From positions 1 to 35,775 of the forward strand of contig JANWKO010000085.1 of NCBI GenBank assembly GCA_025451335.1: a stretch of DNA of 35,775 nucleotides. Reading direction: 5' to 3'. Shown here one piece after another: positions 17,984 to 27,270 of this stretch. How positions within the stretch are numbered: position 1 is the first letter of the stretch; every line of letters begins with the position of its first letter. This DNA is from Gammaproteobacteria bacterium. GTDB lineage: Bacteria > Pseudomonadota > Gammaproteobacteria > DSM-16500. The notes beneath the pieces were generated by a model. The model was not told the DNA's origin. It was given only the letters and a program-made list of their open reading frames with translations, and ran no database searches. Made by a program: the position numbers and the translations under genes.

Positions 17984-18452
17984 TTATACGCGGCATAAAC
18001 ATGATAGAGCGCTTCTGTAATGTAGGGTGAAGACATTTTTCCAGCTGAGGCGTCTTGTTCAATTTGAGAATATATTTTAAATGCCAAGGCCATTAATAAT
18101 TCTTGTGCTTGTATTTGAGCCTTATAAGCATCATCGGGACGAGTAAATCTTTTTTGTAAGTCAGTAGGAGGGGACTCTAAAAATAATCTCAGATTCTCCG
18201 CAGCCGTTATTAGATCTCCATTGGGATAACCGTATGATGGAGTATTTAAAAATATTTGCGCGAGATTCAAATGCGAAAATCCCCATCCATTAAAACTAGC
18301 ACCTTTATAATACCATATCGCGTGCTTACGATTTTTTTCAATATCTTTAGTTAGAGGTAATGTTAAGAGAGGGTCATAAAGTACTGCTAGCATATATAAA
18401 CCAGCTGGATTTTCGGCTCCAAGCTTAATAAAACTTAACCTGAAATAAGGTT
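17872..18452 (-). pseudogene. Sel1/TPR-like repeat protein fragment, truncated at both ends
   Basis: From about 18450 the minus-strand frame reads FIKLGAENPAGLYMLAVLYD and, after a short gap, AIWYYKGASFNGWGFSHLNL, the Sel1-like repeat pattern (short helix pairs with Ala/Gly/Leu/Tyr). The first ATG (18393) lies inside the first repeat, so the true N-terminus is missing. Beyond about 17970 the frame runs antisense to DUF2269 (residues after YAAYNYKN) and is chance sequence up to the TAA at 17872. Sel1 proteins act as protein-interaction scaffolds and are common among effectors of intracellular bacteria. Most likely a dead fragment. Confidence 0.6.
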
Positions 18453-19802
18453 TATTTTAGGAAAAGTAATGTCAAATTGTAATCCTTTGACATTCGATGG
18501 TGTGCTGAGATGAATGCGTGCATTATGAAGTTCTGCGATTTGGCTTACAATAGCAAGGCCCAAGCCACTTCCTGAAGCAGTTGTGCCTAGAATTCTAAAA
18601 AATCGTTCGAAAACGCGTTCGCGAAATTCTACGGGAATCCCTGGGCCTGTATCGGTAACACGAAAGATGACTGAATCCTCGGTGGGAACGAGCTCAACTT
18701 TGACTTGCCCGTTTTCAGGTGTGTATCTTATGGCATTATCGACTACATTGCGAATTAATATACCTATCGCTGTATCATTTCCTAAAATCATGATGTCATC
18801 TTCGGGAGAAACTAACTCGATTTCTATTTGTTTTTCTAAAGCGATTGGTACAAGAAAAGCCACTATTTCTGTTGCTAATTTATGTAGATCAATAGGTCCA
18901 ATGTCATTCAGAGCTTCTTCTTGGCTAAGCCGACTCAGTGTTAATAATTGTGCGACCACATGTGAACTTCGGTCGACACCTTGTATTACTTTTAAGAGGG
19001 CTTGATGACGTTCTGTTGAATTTTCTGATTTTAATGCGACTTGAGCTTGTGTTTTTAAAGCAGCCAGTGGAGTTTTTAATTCATGTGCGGCATCGCCAGC
19101 GAAGCGCTTATTGCGATCAAAAGCAAGTTTTAAGCGTATGAAAAGTTGATTCAACTCAGAAACCAAGGGTTTGATTTCGATTGGTATATTATCTGGTGTA
19201 ACAGGTTCTAAGTAAGTTGATGCGCGATTTGATATTTCATTTGTCACACGTGTGATAGATCTTAAAGCTAGACCAACAATTAGCCAAATTAAAATACCAA
19301 AAATAGGGTAGGTGATTAATAGTATATAAGCATTATTGCGTGCAATAGCATCAGCAAATCTATTACGGATATCATATAATTCAGCAACGACAATTTTATC
19401 GTGAGATTTTTTATCCAAGTCAGAATATATACGCCAACCCGATCCATTAATTATCTTGTCACTTAATCCCATTGGGACATCATTCAAAGGGATAAAAAAA
19501 GTATTAGTAGAGTGAAAAAGTAATTTTCCTTGAGGATCCCAGACTTGAAAAATTAAATGCTGGGGTGTGCTAGGTTCAATTTCATTGAGATGTGTTTCTA
19601 CTTCGCTTTCAATATCTTTATCAATATTGACTGATTCATTCAACGCTTCAATTATATTAAAAAATCGTATTAATTTTTCATCTAAATAGGGCTGAATTAC
19701 ACTTTTATCAAGTAAATAATTTCCAATAGCTGTAATAGAAGAAGCAATAGTAATGCTGATAAATAAGCTAATTAATAAAAAGCGCCGTATTGATCGAATC
19801 AT
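18435..19802 (-). CDS. Sensor histidine kinase, QseC/PmrB-like
   Basis: A 455-residue inner-membrane sensor. TM1 is at residues about 7-27, a periplasmic domain of about 125 residues follows, TM2 is at about 158-180, then a HAMP-like linker. The HisKA box FAGDAAHELKTPLAALKTQA carries the phospho-accepting His. HATPase_c motifs are the N box NVVDNAIRYTPENG, G1 VTDTGPGIP, F box ERFFR and G2 SGLGLAIVSQ. It lies immediately downstream of its response regulator with a 4-nt overlap. The architecture matches QseC/PmrB/BasS kinases; the signal is unknown. Its stop is adjacent to the broken Sel1-like fragment. Confidence 0.92.
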   Translation of the reverse strand: MIRSIRRFLLISLFISITIASSITAIGNYLLDKSVIQPYLDEKLIRFFNIIEALNESVNIDKDIESEVETHLNEIEPSTPQHLIFQVWDPQGKLLFHSTNTFFIPLNDVPMGLSDKIINGSGWRIYSDLDKKSHDKIVVAELYDIRNRFADAIARNNAYILLITYPIFGILIWLIVGLALRSITRVTNEISNRASTYLEPVTPDNIPIEIKPLVSELNQLFIRLKLAFDRNKRFAGDAAHELKTPLAALKTQAQVALKSENSTERHQALLKVIQGVDRSSHVVAQLLTLSRLSQEEALNDIGPIDLHKLATEIVAFLVPIALEKQIEIELVSPEDDIMILGNDTAIGILIRNVVDNAIRYTPENGQVKVELVPTEDSVIFRVTDTGPGIPVEFRERVFERFFRILGTTASGSGLGLAIVSQIAELHNARIHLSTPSNVKGLQFDITFPKINLISG

Positions 19803-20470
19803 TTTTCTTCTTTGCTTTTATCAATCATATACCCAATGCCACGAATAGTATGAATAAATTCTTGACCGAATTTTTTTCGTAAATTGTGAATATGGACTTC
19901 GAGAGCGTTGCTATCAACATCTTCACCCCATCCATAGAGCGATTGAGTTAAGTGTTCACGTGACAAGACTCGACCTGCATTTTCTAATAATTTATGTAAC
20001 AAGGCAAATTCGCGACGTGATACATTAATTAATTCACCATTTAAAGTAACAGAGTGAGCAGCAGGATCTAAAGTAATATTTTCATGGACAATTAAAGGTT
20101 CGGCTCGTGAAGAAAATCGTCGTTGTAATGCTCGTAAACGGGCACACAATTCATCGAGATCAAAAGGTTTCGTTAAATAATCGTCCGCACCACTATCTAA
20201 GCCTTTCACGCGATCTTCTATGGATTCACGAGCAGTTAATATCAAGACGGGCATCGTTTGACCCCGGGCACGGAGATTTTGTAATACCGTAATGCCAGAC
20301 ATTTTGGGCAAGCCGAGATCGAGAACAACCAAGTCAAAACTTTCAGTTTTTAGGGCTTGATCGGCTGATAAACCATCTTTTAGCCAATCTGCGGCATAAC
20401 CATATTGAACAAGGCCTGTTCTCAAGCCATCACCCAATAACTCATCATCCTCTACTAACAATATGCGCAT
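19799..20470 (-). CDS. OmpR-family response regulator, QseB/PmrA-like
   Basis: A 223-residue two-domain regulator. The receiver domain has acidic pocket EDD (residues 7-9), phospho-acceptor Asp51 in LVVLDLGLPKMSG, Thr in LILTARES and Lys in YLTKPFDLDEL. The C-terminal winged-helix DNA-binding domain includes VSRREFALLHKLLENAGRVL and SNALEVHIHNLRKKFG, ending IRGIGYMID. The start ATG has AGGGGG six bases upstream. It is transcribed before the kinase and overlaps it by 4 nt. The leader contains a perfect 17-bp inverted repeat (20503-20554) that might be an autoregulatory site. Confidence 0.93.
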   Translation of the reverse strand: MRILLVEDDELLGDGLRTGLVQYGYAADWLKDGLSADQALKTESFDLVVLDLGLPKMSGITVLQNLRARGQTMPVLILTARESIEDRVKGLDSGADDYLTKPFDLDELCARLRALQRRFSSRAEPLIVHENITLDPAAHSVTLNGELINVSRREFALLHKLLENAGRVLSREHLTQSLYGWGEDVDSNALEVHIHNLRKKFGQEFIHTIRGIGYMIDKSKEEK

Positions 20471-20502
20471 GTATTGCCCCCTGAGTTTTCCCTATTAAGG
20501 TC

Positions 20503-20554
20503 TGTTTATATTGCTTATGCTCACCATAAACTCTTGATAAGCAATATAAACAGC
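20503..20554. promoter_or_regulatory. Perfect 17-bp inverted repeat upstream of the two-component system
   Basis: CTGTTTATATTGCTTAT at 20503-20519 is the exact reverse complement of 20538-20554, with an 18-nt spacer. The left arm begins 33 bases upstream of the response-regulator start. No T-run follows on either strand, so it is not a standard intrinsic terminator. It could be a regulator-binding site (the half-sites are far apart), a leader hairpin, or a small mobile palindrome. Confidence 0.65.
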
Positions 20555-20656
20555 CCTATATAAATTTATCTGGTTTAAAAGATTATAGCAAATAATAATG
20601 ATTTTTCATGAAACTCTTAGCGCAATGCAATGAGCTCATTCTTCTTCATCACGGCG

Positions 20657-21403
20657 TCATATTGTAGGGTTTGGGTGTTTTAATAAATGCATAGGCTTAA
20701 AAAAATCGATAACCTTTGCATTGTTTATAAACGAAATATTATATGGATGCTCAGCATATAACCTTTTAATTTCAAAATGATCGACTAACTCATCAATAGC
20801 ATTGGCAATATTGCCAAATAGAATTAATTCAACATGTGGGTATTTTTCAAAGAGATAATAGAGCACATGCTTAATAAATGGGCGCCAAGCTAGAGCATCT
20901 TTTCGAACTTGTTGCGGTTGTAATACGAGCGTAGCATTTAAGAGTAAAAAACCGTGGTTAATGATATTTGTAAATAGTTCGTTATTGGTTTGAATAAAAT
21001 AATCTTTGTTTATTTTTGCAATGGCTTCCTGTCCAGTTTCCTTCAAATCTAATTCATTTTCTGCAACTAATAACATTTTTATTATATTGCGTAATGATGT
21101 TGCTCGATTCACAGTTTTACTTAATCCTGTTGGCGACCAAAGTTTGTCAACCGCAGCGTCCCAAAAAGCATAACCATTGGCAGATTCAGGACGTGGATAG
21201 GGCGATTCGCCAAATAAAACAAAATTTACTTTATTGATTGGAATTGAAAAAGCATTAAAAACATTGTTCTTCCCAGGTAACCAATCATTGGATTCAGTCA
21301 GTTTTAAAAGATATTGATAATCCACATTTTTTAATGCATCGGTAATACAAGGTAGCCAAGATGAATGAACGTTATTGAGATTAAATAAATTTTGTGTTGT
21401 CAT
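20657..21403 (-). CDS. Uracil-DNA glycosylase-like protein with altered active site
   Basis: A 248-residue protein following the UNG family order. VFNAF is conserved before the active site. Motif A reads FGESPYPRPESANGYAFWD where UNG has GQDPYHxPGQAxGLAF. The uracil-binding Asn is kept in GFLLLNATLVL, and the leucine-loop motif HPSPLS is replaced by HPYNIS. The catalytic Asp of GQDPYH is Ser here, and the His after Tyr is Pro, so classical uracil excision is doubtful. It may be a diverged glycosylase subfamily, perhaps with another base specificity. It stands alone, divergent from the small ycaR-like gene, with 25 bp between starts. Confidence 0.75.
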   Translation of the reverse strand: MTTQNLFNLNNVHSSWLPCITDALKNVDYQYLLKLTESNDWLPGKNNVFNAFSIPINKVNFVLFGESPYPRPESANGYAFWDAAVDKLWSPTGLSKTVNRATSLRNIIKMLLVAENELDLKETGQEAIAKINKDYFIQTNNELFTNIINHGFLLLNATLVLQPQQVRKDALAWRPFIKHVLYYLFEKYPHVELILFGNIANAIDELVDHFEIKRLYAEHPYNISFINNAKVIDFFKPMHLLKHPNPTI

Positions 21404-21428
21404 ATGTCTTTAATTTGAAGAGTTATTT

Positions 21429-21608
21429 ATGGATAACAATTTATTTGAGATATTAGCATGTCCCATCTGTAAAGGGGAATTAATATATGACAAAGCGAAT
21501 CAAGAATTAATTTGTAAATTTGACCGATTAGCTTATCCCATAATAGATGATATTCCAGTGATGATGGAAGCGAGAGCTAGGCGTTGGAATAGTGATGAGC
21601 AAGACTAA
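21429..21608 (+). CDS. Trm112/YcaR family small protein (UPF0434)
   Basis: A 59-residue protein [20 protein letters not shown], then [20 protein letters not shown], closely matching E. coli YcaR. The CPxC pair and the later Cys lie at family-typical places. The bacterial function is unsettled; Trm112 relatives are small partners of methyltransferases. The ATG has GAAGAG 6 nt upstream. In enterobacteria ycaR sits between lpxK and kdsB; here it is isolated between the UNG-like gene and rne, facing rne. A 12-bp hairpin overlaps its stop codon. Confidence 0.9.
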   Translation: MDNNLFEILACPICKGELIYDKANQELICKFDRLAYPIIDDIPVMMEARARRWNSDEQD

Positions 21609-21633
21609 TGACATTTCTATCAGAAATGTCATT
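21607..21633. terminator. Hairpin between the converging ycaR-like and rne genes
   Basis: AATGACATTTCT at 21607-21618 pairs perfectly with 21622-21633 around a 3-nt loop. It starts inside the ycaR-like stop codon and ends 24 bases before the rne stop. Neither strand has a clear T-run, so efficiency as an intrinsic terminator is uncertain; it may serve both genes as a 3'-end stabilising stem. Confidence 0.55.
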
Positions 21634-21656
21634 GAATCCTGCTATGTTCTTGTTTA

Positions 21657-24032
21657 TTAATTTTCATCCGTTCCATTTTTCGAATGGTAAATATCTTCAC
21701 CTTCAGTAGCTTGTGAATTTTTTTCGCGATTTTGTCCTTGTGGACGGCGATGTCGAAATCGTTTTCTTCTTCGTTGAGGATGAAAGCGAGGTTTTCTCTC
21801 AGTAAGATGAGGAACAGGTTTTTCAGATAATGTTGAGGGTTCTGTTTTGATTTCATTTGCTGATTCTGAAATAACAGGAGGATGAGATTCTACTCGTTCT
21901 GCTTCACGCATGACAGGTGTATTGGATGAGAAAGATGTAGTTGTTTGCTGTTGAGCCTCTGTGAGAGAGGGTGATTCAGTGTGAGCTTGGTGATGATCAA
22001 CTTCATGTTTGACAGCTTCTATTGAGTTTGAAGAAGGCTTTCCTTGCATTTCTGAATAATTTTGTTTTTGCTGATTGCTTCGTGGACGTCTACCACCTTC
22101 ATAATCATGATGACCATGATGTCCTCTTTTTCCGCGTTGATTGCGTTGATGGTGCCTTGGTTTTCCTCGATGTGTACTTGCTCTTCTGGTTTGTTCGCGT
22201 GAATCGCGTCGCGGTTCAGTTGTTGTTTCTGTTTTCTTTTCAAATAAATATGTGAGTAAACGCTTGAGCAAACCTTGCTGTGCTTTCCCTGGGCTAGTTA
22301 CTAGAGCAGCAGCAACAGGAGGAGGGGTTGTTTGTTCCAGTTGCATGTTTTTGAGCGCTGGCTCTTGGTGAGCTTTTTGAGTTAGTAATCCAGCAGTTGA
22401 AACATCCAATTCAGGTTTCACAACTAATTTGTAGCTCGCCAGTTTTTCATCTTTTTCAGTTACATCAGAAATACGAATACGTTCCACCTCATAATGTGGT
22501 GTTAGTAAATGAGGATTTGGTACGATGATTACACCTACACTTTGACGTTTTTCGATATCCGAAATGGCTTGACGTTTTTCATTTAGTAAATAAGTCGCAA
22601 TTTCAACTGGTAAAATTGCTCTAACCTGTGCAGTATTTTCCTTTATAGCATTTTCTTCAATTAACCGCATAATAGATAATGCCAATGATTCAATTCCACG
22701 TATAGTGCCTTGACCTAAACAACGAGGACAGCTAATTTGACTCGATTCACCCAAAGAAGGACGTAAGCGTTGACGCGACATTTCTAATAAACCAAATCGG
22801 GATATTCGTCCAACTTGAACGCGGGCTCTATCCATTTCGAGCGCTTTTCTGATTCTCTCTTCAACTTCGCGCTGATTTCGAATTGGGGTCATGTCAATAA
22901 AATCAATCACGATTAAACCACCTAAATCGCGTAATCGTAATTGACGGGCAATTTCATCAGCAGCTTCTAAATTTGTATTCAGTGCAGTTTCTTCAATATC
23001 GACACCTTTGGTTGAGCGTGCAGAGTTTATATCGATTGACACTAGCGCTTCTGTATGATCGATAACAATTGAACCGCCGGATGGTAAACGAACTTCACGT
23101 TGAAATGCTGATTCAATCTGACTTTCAATTTGGAAACGTGTAAAAAGTGGAGTTGGGTCTTTATAAAGTTTAACCCGATGGATAAAGTCAGGTCTTCCTT
23201 GTTTAATGTGATGAATGATTTCTTCATAAACACTCGGTTCATCAATTAAAACTTCATCAATATCTTTTCTTAAGTAATCACGAATGGCACGAATCACCAC
23301 GTTGCTTTCTTGATATATTAGAAAAGGGGAGGGTCGGCTTTCGGTGACACGTTTAATAGCATCCCAATGCTTTAACAAGATATCTAAATCCCATTGTAAT
23401 TCTTCCTGGCTACGACCGCTGCCAGCTGTGCGAACAATAACTCCCATTCCTTCTGGTAAATTCAACGCAGAAAGATTTTCACGTAATTCAGAGCGTTCAT
23501 CCCCCTCGATGCGACGTGAAATGCCACCCGCTCTAGGATTATTTGGCATGAGAACTAAATAAGATCCTGGTAATGAAATAAATGTGGTAAGGGCGGCGCC
23601 TTTTGAGCCACGTTCTTCTTTATCAATTTGAACAATGAGTTCTTGACCTTCTTCGATTACTTCAGTAATAGTCGGTCGTCTGCCTTGGTCGCTATAGGTA
23701 GGTTTAAAACATGAACGAGCAATTTCTTTTAATGGTAAAAATCCGTGCCGTTCTTCGCCATAATCAACAAATGCTGCTTCAAGGCTGGGTTCGATGCGAG
23801 TGACACGGCCTTTATAAATGTTTGATTGTTTTTGTTCGCGAGTAGCGGATTCAATAATAAGATCATAAAGATGTTGCCCGCTTGCGAGGGCAATTCGCAA
23901 CTCTTGGTCTTTGTGAGTTGCATTGATTAACATTCTTTTCATAGACACCTGTTTTTTCAGGCGTTCCGTTGCTTTTGCGATTGCAGAATCGGTTTGTTCA
24001 CCATTAATATTTGCTTCGATGACTTTAGGCAT
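21657..24032 (-). CDS. rne: Ribonuclease E
   Basis: A 791-residue endoribonuclease for mRNA turnover and rRNA/tRNA processing. The catalytic half matches RNase E closely: S1 domain ([20 protein letters not shown]), DNase I-like part (IDINSAR, then [12 protein letters not shown], holding the Mg-binding Asp residues) and Zn-link CPRC in [13 protein letters not shown]. The C-terminal half (from about residue 540) is low-complexity, with two Arg-rich patches likely to bind RNA; it is shorter than in E. coli (1061 residues). Homologues begin at MKRMLINAT, here residue 31 (ATG at 23942, with AGGTG just upstream). The ATG at 24032 adds 30 residues and lacks a clear ribosome site. It is divergent from rluC, as in enterobacteria. 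Confidence 0.95.
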   Translation of the reverse strand: MPKVIEANINGEQTDSAIAKATERLKKQVSMKRMLINATHKDQELRIALASGQHLYDLIIESATREQKQSNIYKGRVTRIEPSLEAAFVDYGEERHGFLPLKEIARSCFKPTYSDQGRRPTITEVIEEGQELIVQIDKEERGSKGAALTTFISLPGSYLVLMPNNPRAGGISRRIEGDERSELRENLSALNLPEGMGVIVRTAGSGRSQEELQWDLDILLKHWDAIKRVTESRPSPFLIYQESNVVIRAIRDYLRKDIDEVLIDEPSVYEEIIHHIKQGRPDFIHRVKLYKDPTPLFTRFQIESQIESAFQREVRLPSGGSIVIDHTEALVSIDINSARSTKGVDIEETALNTNLEAADEIARQLRLRDLGGLIVIDFIDMTPIRNQREVEERIRKALEMDRARVQVGRISRFGLLEMSRQRLRPSLGESSQISCPRCLGQGTIRGIESLALSIMRLIEENAIKENTAQVRAILPVEIATYLLNEKRQAISDIEKRQSVGVIIVPNPHLLTPHYEVERIRISDVTEKDEKLASYKLVVKPELDVSTAGLLTQKAHQEPALKNMQLEQTTPPPVAAALVTSPGKAQQGLLKRLLTYLFEKKTETTTEPRRDSREQTRRASTHRGKPRHHQRNQRGKRGHHGHHDYEGGRRPRSNQQKQNYSEMQGKPSSNSIEAVKHEVDHHQAHTESPSLTEAQQQTTTSFSSNTPVMREAERVESHPPVISESANEIKTEPSTLSEKPVPHLTERKPRFHPQRRRKRFRHRRPQGQNREKNSQATEGEDIYHSKNGTDEN

Positions 24033-24446
24033 CTAAACAAACAGGAAGCTTGTAGAGTGGATTAATTGTGACGAATAGCAAAATTCCTTTAATTTCTAAG
24101 CTTATTCGTTATTTTTATCATGCATCAGCTTAATTAACACTGAGAAAAAATACTTATCCGTCATTTAGTTAACCAGATCATTTCAAATAAAGAAATGATC
24201 AAAAATATTCTTTAGCCTTACTCTACTCAACCTTAGCAATCTACATTTTAGCTTTCGGAGCGCAGTTTTCATTAATTTTAGTACATACTCAAAGTATTCA
24301 ATGCGTTGCAGATCTTTTTGTGAGCAACATAGACCCTAAATCATTACTTTTGCATGCAACTATTTAAATACTCATTTAAAATAAGTCTTTATGAATATAC
24401 CAGTATTTTTGATCTATATCAATTAGATAGATGATGAGAGAGTGCA
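24033..24446. promoter_or_regulatory. Divergent rne-rluC intergenic region, 414 bp
   Basis: No coding frame of note is visible. The region should hold the long rne 5' leader, known in enterobacteria for RNase E autoregulation, and the rluC promoter. It contains one clear stem-loop (24176-24200). I cannot name -35/-10 boxes with confidence. A GAGAG site precedes the rluC ATG. Confidence 0.5.
24176..24200 (-). promoter_or_regulatory. Stem-loop in the rne leader with AU-only loop
   Basis: GATCATTTC pairs with GAAATGATC (9 bp, perfect). In the rne transcript the loop would be UUUAUUU, a single-stranded AU-rich sequence of the kind RNase E binds and cuts. It lies about 145 bases upstream of the rne ATG at 24032. 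By analogy with the E. coli rne leader hairpins it is a candidate autoregulatory element; that role is inference. Confidence 0.45.
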
Positions 24447-25397
24447 ATGGAAAAAAATAAAGCTCAACCTGTTCAATATTTAACCGTCGATCCCGACTTT
24501 GCTGATCAACGTATTGACAATTTTTTAGTAACTCGATTGAAAGGTGTTCCTAAATCACATATTTATCGTATTCTTCGCAAGGGTGAGGTGCGGGTAAATA
24601 AAAAAAGGATTCAGCCTAGTTATCGATTGCAAGCTAATGATCAGATACGTATTCCACCAATTCAATTGAGTAATGCAAAAACAGAATCCACGCCCTCACG
24701 CAATCTTGTTGCCTTATTAAGCCAACGCATTATTTATGAGGATAAAAATCTTTTGATTATTAATAAGCCATCTGGGATTCCCGTTCATGGAGGCAGTGGT
24801 GTGAAGTTAGGATTGGTTGAAGCATTGCGAAATATGTATCCTAAGTTACCACAGCTCGAATTAGCCCATCGGTTGGATTCTGATACATCGGGATGTTTAA
24901 TTCTTGCCAAAAAAAGGAGTATTTTACGAGAACTGCATGAGTTATTGCGTGCCGGTAAGGTTAGTAAGATTTATTTAACGCTTACCAAAGGTCATTGGAA
25001 AACTTCTGAATTAAAAGTAGACGCATCTTTGCAAAAAAATCAACTCAGCAGTGGGGAAAGGTTTGTTAGAGTACATAAAGAGGGCAAAGCCTCGTTGACA
25101 ATTTTTAAACCAATTACCACCTATGAGGGGGTTATGCTGGTAGAGGCAATTTTGCATACAGGTCGCACCCATCAAATTCGTGTGCATGCGAAATATCGTA
25201 ATCATCCTATCGCTGGGGATGAAAAATATGGAGAAAAAGAATTTAATAAAGAGATGAGAAAGTTAGGATTGAAGCGGTTATTTTTGCATGCTCATTTCGT
25301 TGAGTTTACTTTACCGTCAACTGGTCAAAAAATATCCATGTCTGCACCATTGGACGATGACTTGGAAAAATTTTTAGAAAATTTGACACTTTCTTAG
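24447..25397 (+). CDS. rluC: 23S rRNA pseudouridine synthase RluC
   Basis: A 316-residue RluA-family enzyme that isomerises uridines of 23S rRNA (positions 955, 2504 and 2580 in E. coli). An N-terminal S4 RNA-binding domain spans residues about 17-75 (RIDNFLVTRLKGVPKSHIYR). The catalytic domain has the Asp in LAHRLDSDTSGCLILAKKR, followed by VEAILHTGRTHQIRVHAKY. The length agrees with E. coli RluC (319). Its divergent position next to rne is the conserved gammaproteobacterial arrangement. It is followed after 23 bp by yceD, so it may be first in the operon. Confidence 0.95.
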   Translation: MEKNKAQPVQYLTVDPDFADQRIDNFLVTRLKGVPKSHIYRILRKGEVRVNKKRIQPSYRLQANDQIRIPPIQLSNAKTESTPSRNLVALLSQRIIYEDKNLLIINKPSGIPVHGGSGVKLGLVEALRNMYPKLPQLELAHRLDSDTSGCLILAKKRSILRELHELLRAGKVSKIYLTLTKGHWKTSELKVDASLQKNQLSSGERFVRVHKEGKASLTIFKPITTYEGVMLVEAILHTGRTHQIRVHAKYRNHPIAGDEKYGEKEFNKEMRKLGLKRLFLHAHFVEFTLPSTGQKISMSAPLDDDLEKFLENLTLS

Positions 25398-25420
25398 CAT
25401 CATCATAAAATCCCGCACCT

Positions 25421-25942
25421 ATGTCAAAAGAGACTCTGCCTTTAAAAGTTGATCCTTTCCGATTTGCAGACAATGGAACTTGTCTGCAAGGTCGCTTGCC
25501 TATTAAAAATATGAAGCGATTAATGGAAAGTTTGACTTTTGATCAGGGCGAGGTGGATATTGACATTCAGTTTGGTGTGGATGAACAAGAAATTCGCTAT
25601 ATTCGGGGGCATCTTAAAACGCAATTAATATTGCAATGTCAGCGTTGTATGGAACCCTTTAAGTATGAGATAATAGACGATTTCTTGTTAGGAATTGTCC
25701 AAACAGAAGAAGAGGCAGACGAACTTCCAGAGCGTTATGATCCATTAGTTATTAAAGAAATGGATCTTTTTATTCAAGACGTTATCGAAGATGAGTTAAT
25801 CGTAAGTTTGCCAATTGTGCCTATGCATCCACCTAAAGATTGCAAGGTAAGGTTACCCCTGGTGGCCGAATCAACGGGAATCTCTGATAAAGAAAATCCC
25901 TTTAAAGTCATTGAATTATTGCGAAAACGCAATAAAGAATAG
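25421..25942 (+). CDS. yceD: YceD/DUF177 23S rRNA accumulation protein
   Basis: A 173-residue cytoplasmic protein needed for normal 23S rRNA accumulation, conserved directly upstream of rpmF. Family features are the Cys pair in LILQCQRCMEPFKYEI and the acidic segment DLFIQDVIEDELIVSLPIVP. The length matches E. coli YceD (173). rpmF follows 67 bp later and could share the transcript, giving a link to large-subunit assembly. Confidence 0.92.
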   Translation: MSKETLPLKVDPFRFADNGTCLQGRLPIKNMKRLMESLTFDQGEVDIDIQFGVDEQEIRYIRGHLKTQLILQCQRCMEPFKYEIIDDFLLGIVQTEEEADELPERYDPLVIKEMDLFIQDVIEDELIVSLPIVPMHPPKDCKVRLPLVAESTGISDKENPFKVIELLRKRNKE

Positions 25943-26009
25943 GGCTCGATAGACACTGCTAGGCAGAGAGTCTTCAACCCTAGATCGTAATTTGAGTGAG
26001 GAGTTAGAA

Positions 26010-26216
26010 ATGGCAGTACAAAAGAGTAAAAAATCACGTTCAAGACGTAACATGAAGCGTAATGCGCATTCAGCATTAGCTGCGCCCGCTTTATCCGTTG
26101 ACCCAGCTACAGGTGAAACCCATAGACGTCATCAAGTAAGTCCTGATGGATATTACAAAGGTCGTCAAGTAATTGTTCGAAACCCTGTTGCTGAAGAAGA
26201 AACCAACGAAGAGTAG
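26010..26216 (+). CDS. rpmF: Ribosomal protein bL32
   Basis: A 68-residue protein [20 protein letters not shown], with [12 protein letters not shown] near the end, a clear bL32. It has no Cys, so it is the zinc-free form. The start is the ATG at 26010 with TGAGGAG 6 nt upstream. The acidic tail ([11 protein letters not shown]) extends past the E. coli protein (57 residues). plsX follows after 4 bases. Confidence 0.97.
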   Translation: MAVQKSKKSRSRRNMKRNAHSALAAPALSVDPATGETHRRHQVSPDGYYKGRQVIVRNPVAEEETNEE

Positions 26217-26220
26217 AATT

Positions 26221-27270
26221 TTGGATAATATAACCATTGCAGTGGATGCTATGGGGGGAGATTTTGGACCCTCAGTGACAGTGCCTGCGGCTCTACAGGT
26301 ATTGAAAAACCATAAGGCGTTACATCTTATTTTGGTTGGGGATCAGGCTGTTCTGAAAAAAGAACTATCCATAAATAATTCTATCAATGAGCCGCGTTAT
26401 ACAATTCAGCATGCTTCACAATGCGTTGAAATGGATGAATCGCCTTCGCAAGCTTTACGTTCCAAGAAAGATTCTTCTATGCGTGTAGCGATAAATTTAG
26501 TGAAAGCAAGTAAAGCGCAAGCTTGTGTCAGTGCGGGAAATACAGGCGCATTAATGGCAACTGCGCATTTTGTTTTGAAATCCATTCCTGGAATCGATCG
26601 TCCTGCGATAGTTTCGGCATTTCCAACGGTGAGTGGAAGTAAAATAATGCGAATGTTGGACTTGGGAGCCAATGTTGATTCCAGCGCTGAAAATTTATAT
26701 CAATTTGCAGTGATGGGATCGGTACTTGCTTCCGCTGTCGATAATATAACAAACCCAAAAGTTTATTTACTTAATATCGGTGAAGAAGTTATTAAAGGAA
26801 ATGAACAAGTCAAAGAAACAGCTAAATTGCTATCTAATTCAAAAATGATCAATTATGCAGGTTATATTGAAGGTGATCAAATTTATGCGGGTGAGGCAGA
26901 TATTGTAATCTGCGATGGATTTGTGGGAAATGTTGCATTAAAGAGCAGTGAAGGTGTTGCTATTTTAATTCGCAAAATGCTTCGCGATTCTTATAACCGT
27001 AATTTTTTGACACGTATTGTTGGATTGCTTTCTAAGCCAGTTTTAAAACCTGTCATAAAACGAATTGATCCCGATCGTTACAATGGGGCAACGTTTCTTG
27101 GATTACAAGGAATTGTGATTAAAAGTCATGGTGGCGCAGGTGTAAAAGCATATGTCCATGCTCTTGAAGAAGCTATCATGCAGATAGAAAAAAATATACC
27201 GCAACGAATTGGTGCGGAAGTTGAGAAATTATTGAAGTTATCAAAAATTGATGATCCTAGGGTCAGTTGA
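26221..27270 (+). CDS. plsX: Phosphate acyltransferase PlsX
   Basis: A 349-residue peripheral-membrane enzyme making acyl-phosphate from acyl-ACP for phospholipid synthesis. Signatures are [57 protein letters not shown] and [17 protein letters not shown]. No ATG fits the expected N-terminus; the best start is TTG at 26221, giving [13 protein letters not shown], 4 bases after the rpmF stop, probably translated by coupling. An earlier in-frame TTG at 26173 lies inside rpmF. The stop TGA is part of a dispersed repeat and hairpin (27261-27291). Confidence 0.94.
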   Translation: MDNITIAVDAMGGDFGPSVTVPAALQVLKNHKALHLILVGDQAVLKKELSINNSINEPRYTIQHASQCVEMDESPSQALRSKKDSSMRVAINLVKASKAQACVSAGNTGALMATAHFVLKSIPGIDRPAIVSAFPTVSGSKIMRMLDLGANVDSSAENLYQFAVMGSVLASAVDNITNPKVYLLNIGEEVIKGNEQVKETAKLLSNSKMINYAGYIEGDQIYAGEADIVICDGFVGNVALKSSEGVAILIRKMLRDSYNRNFLTRIVGLLSKPVLKPVIKRIDPDRYNGATFLGLQGIVIKSHGGAGVKAYVHALEEAIMQIEKNIPQRIGAEVEKLLKLSKIDDPRVS

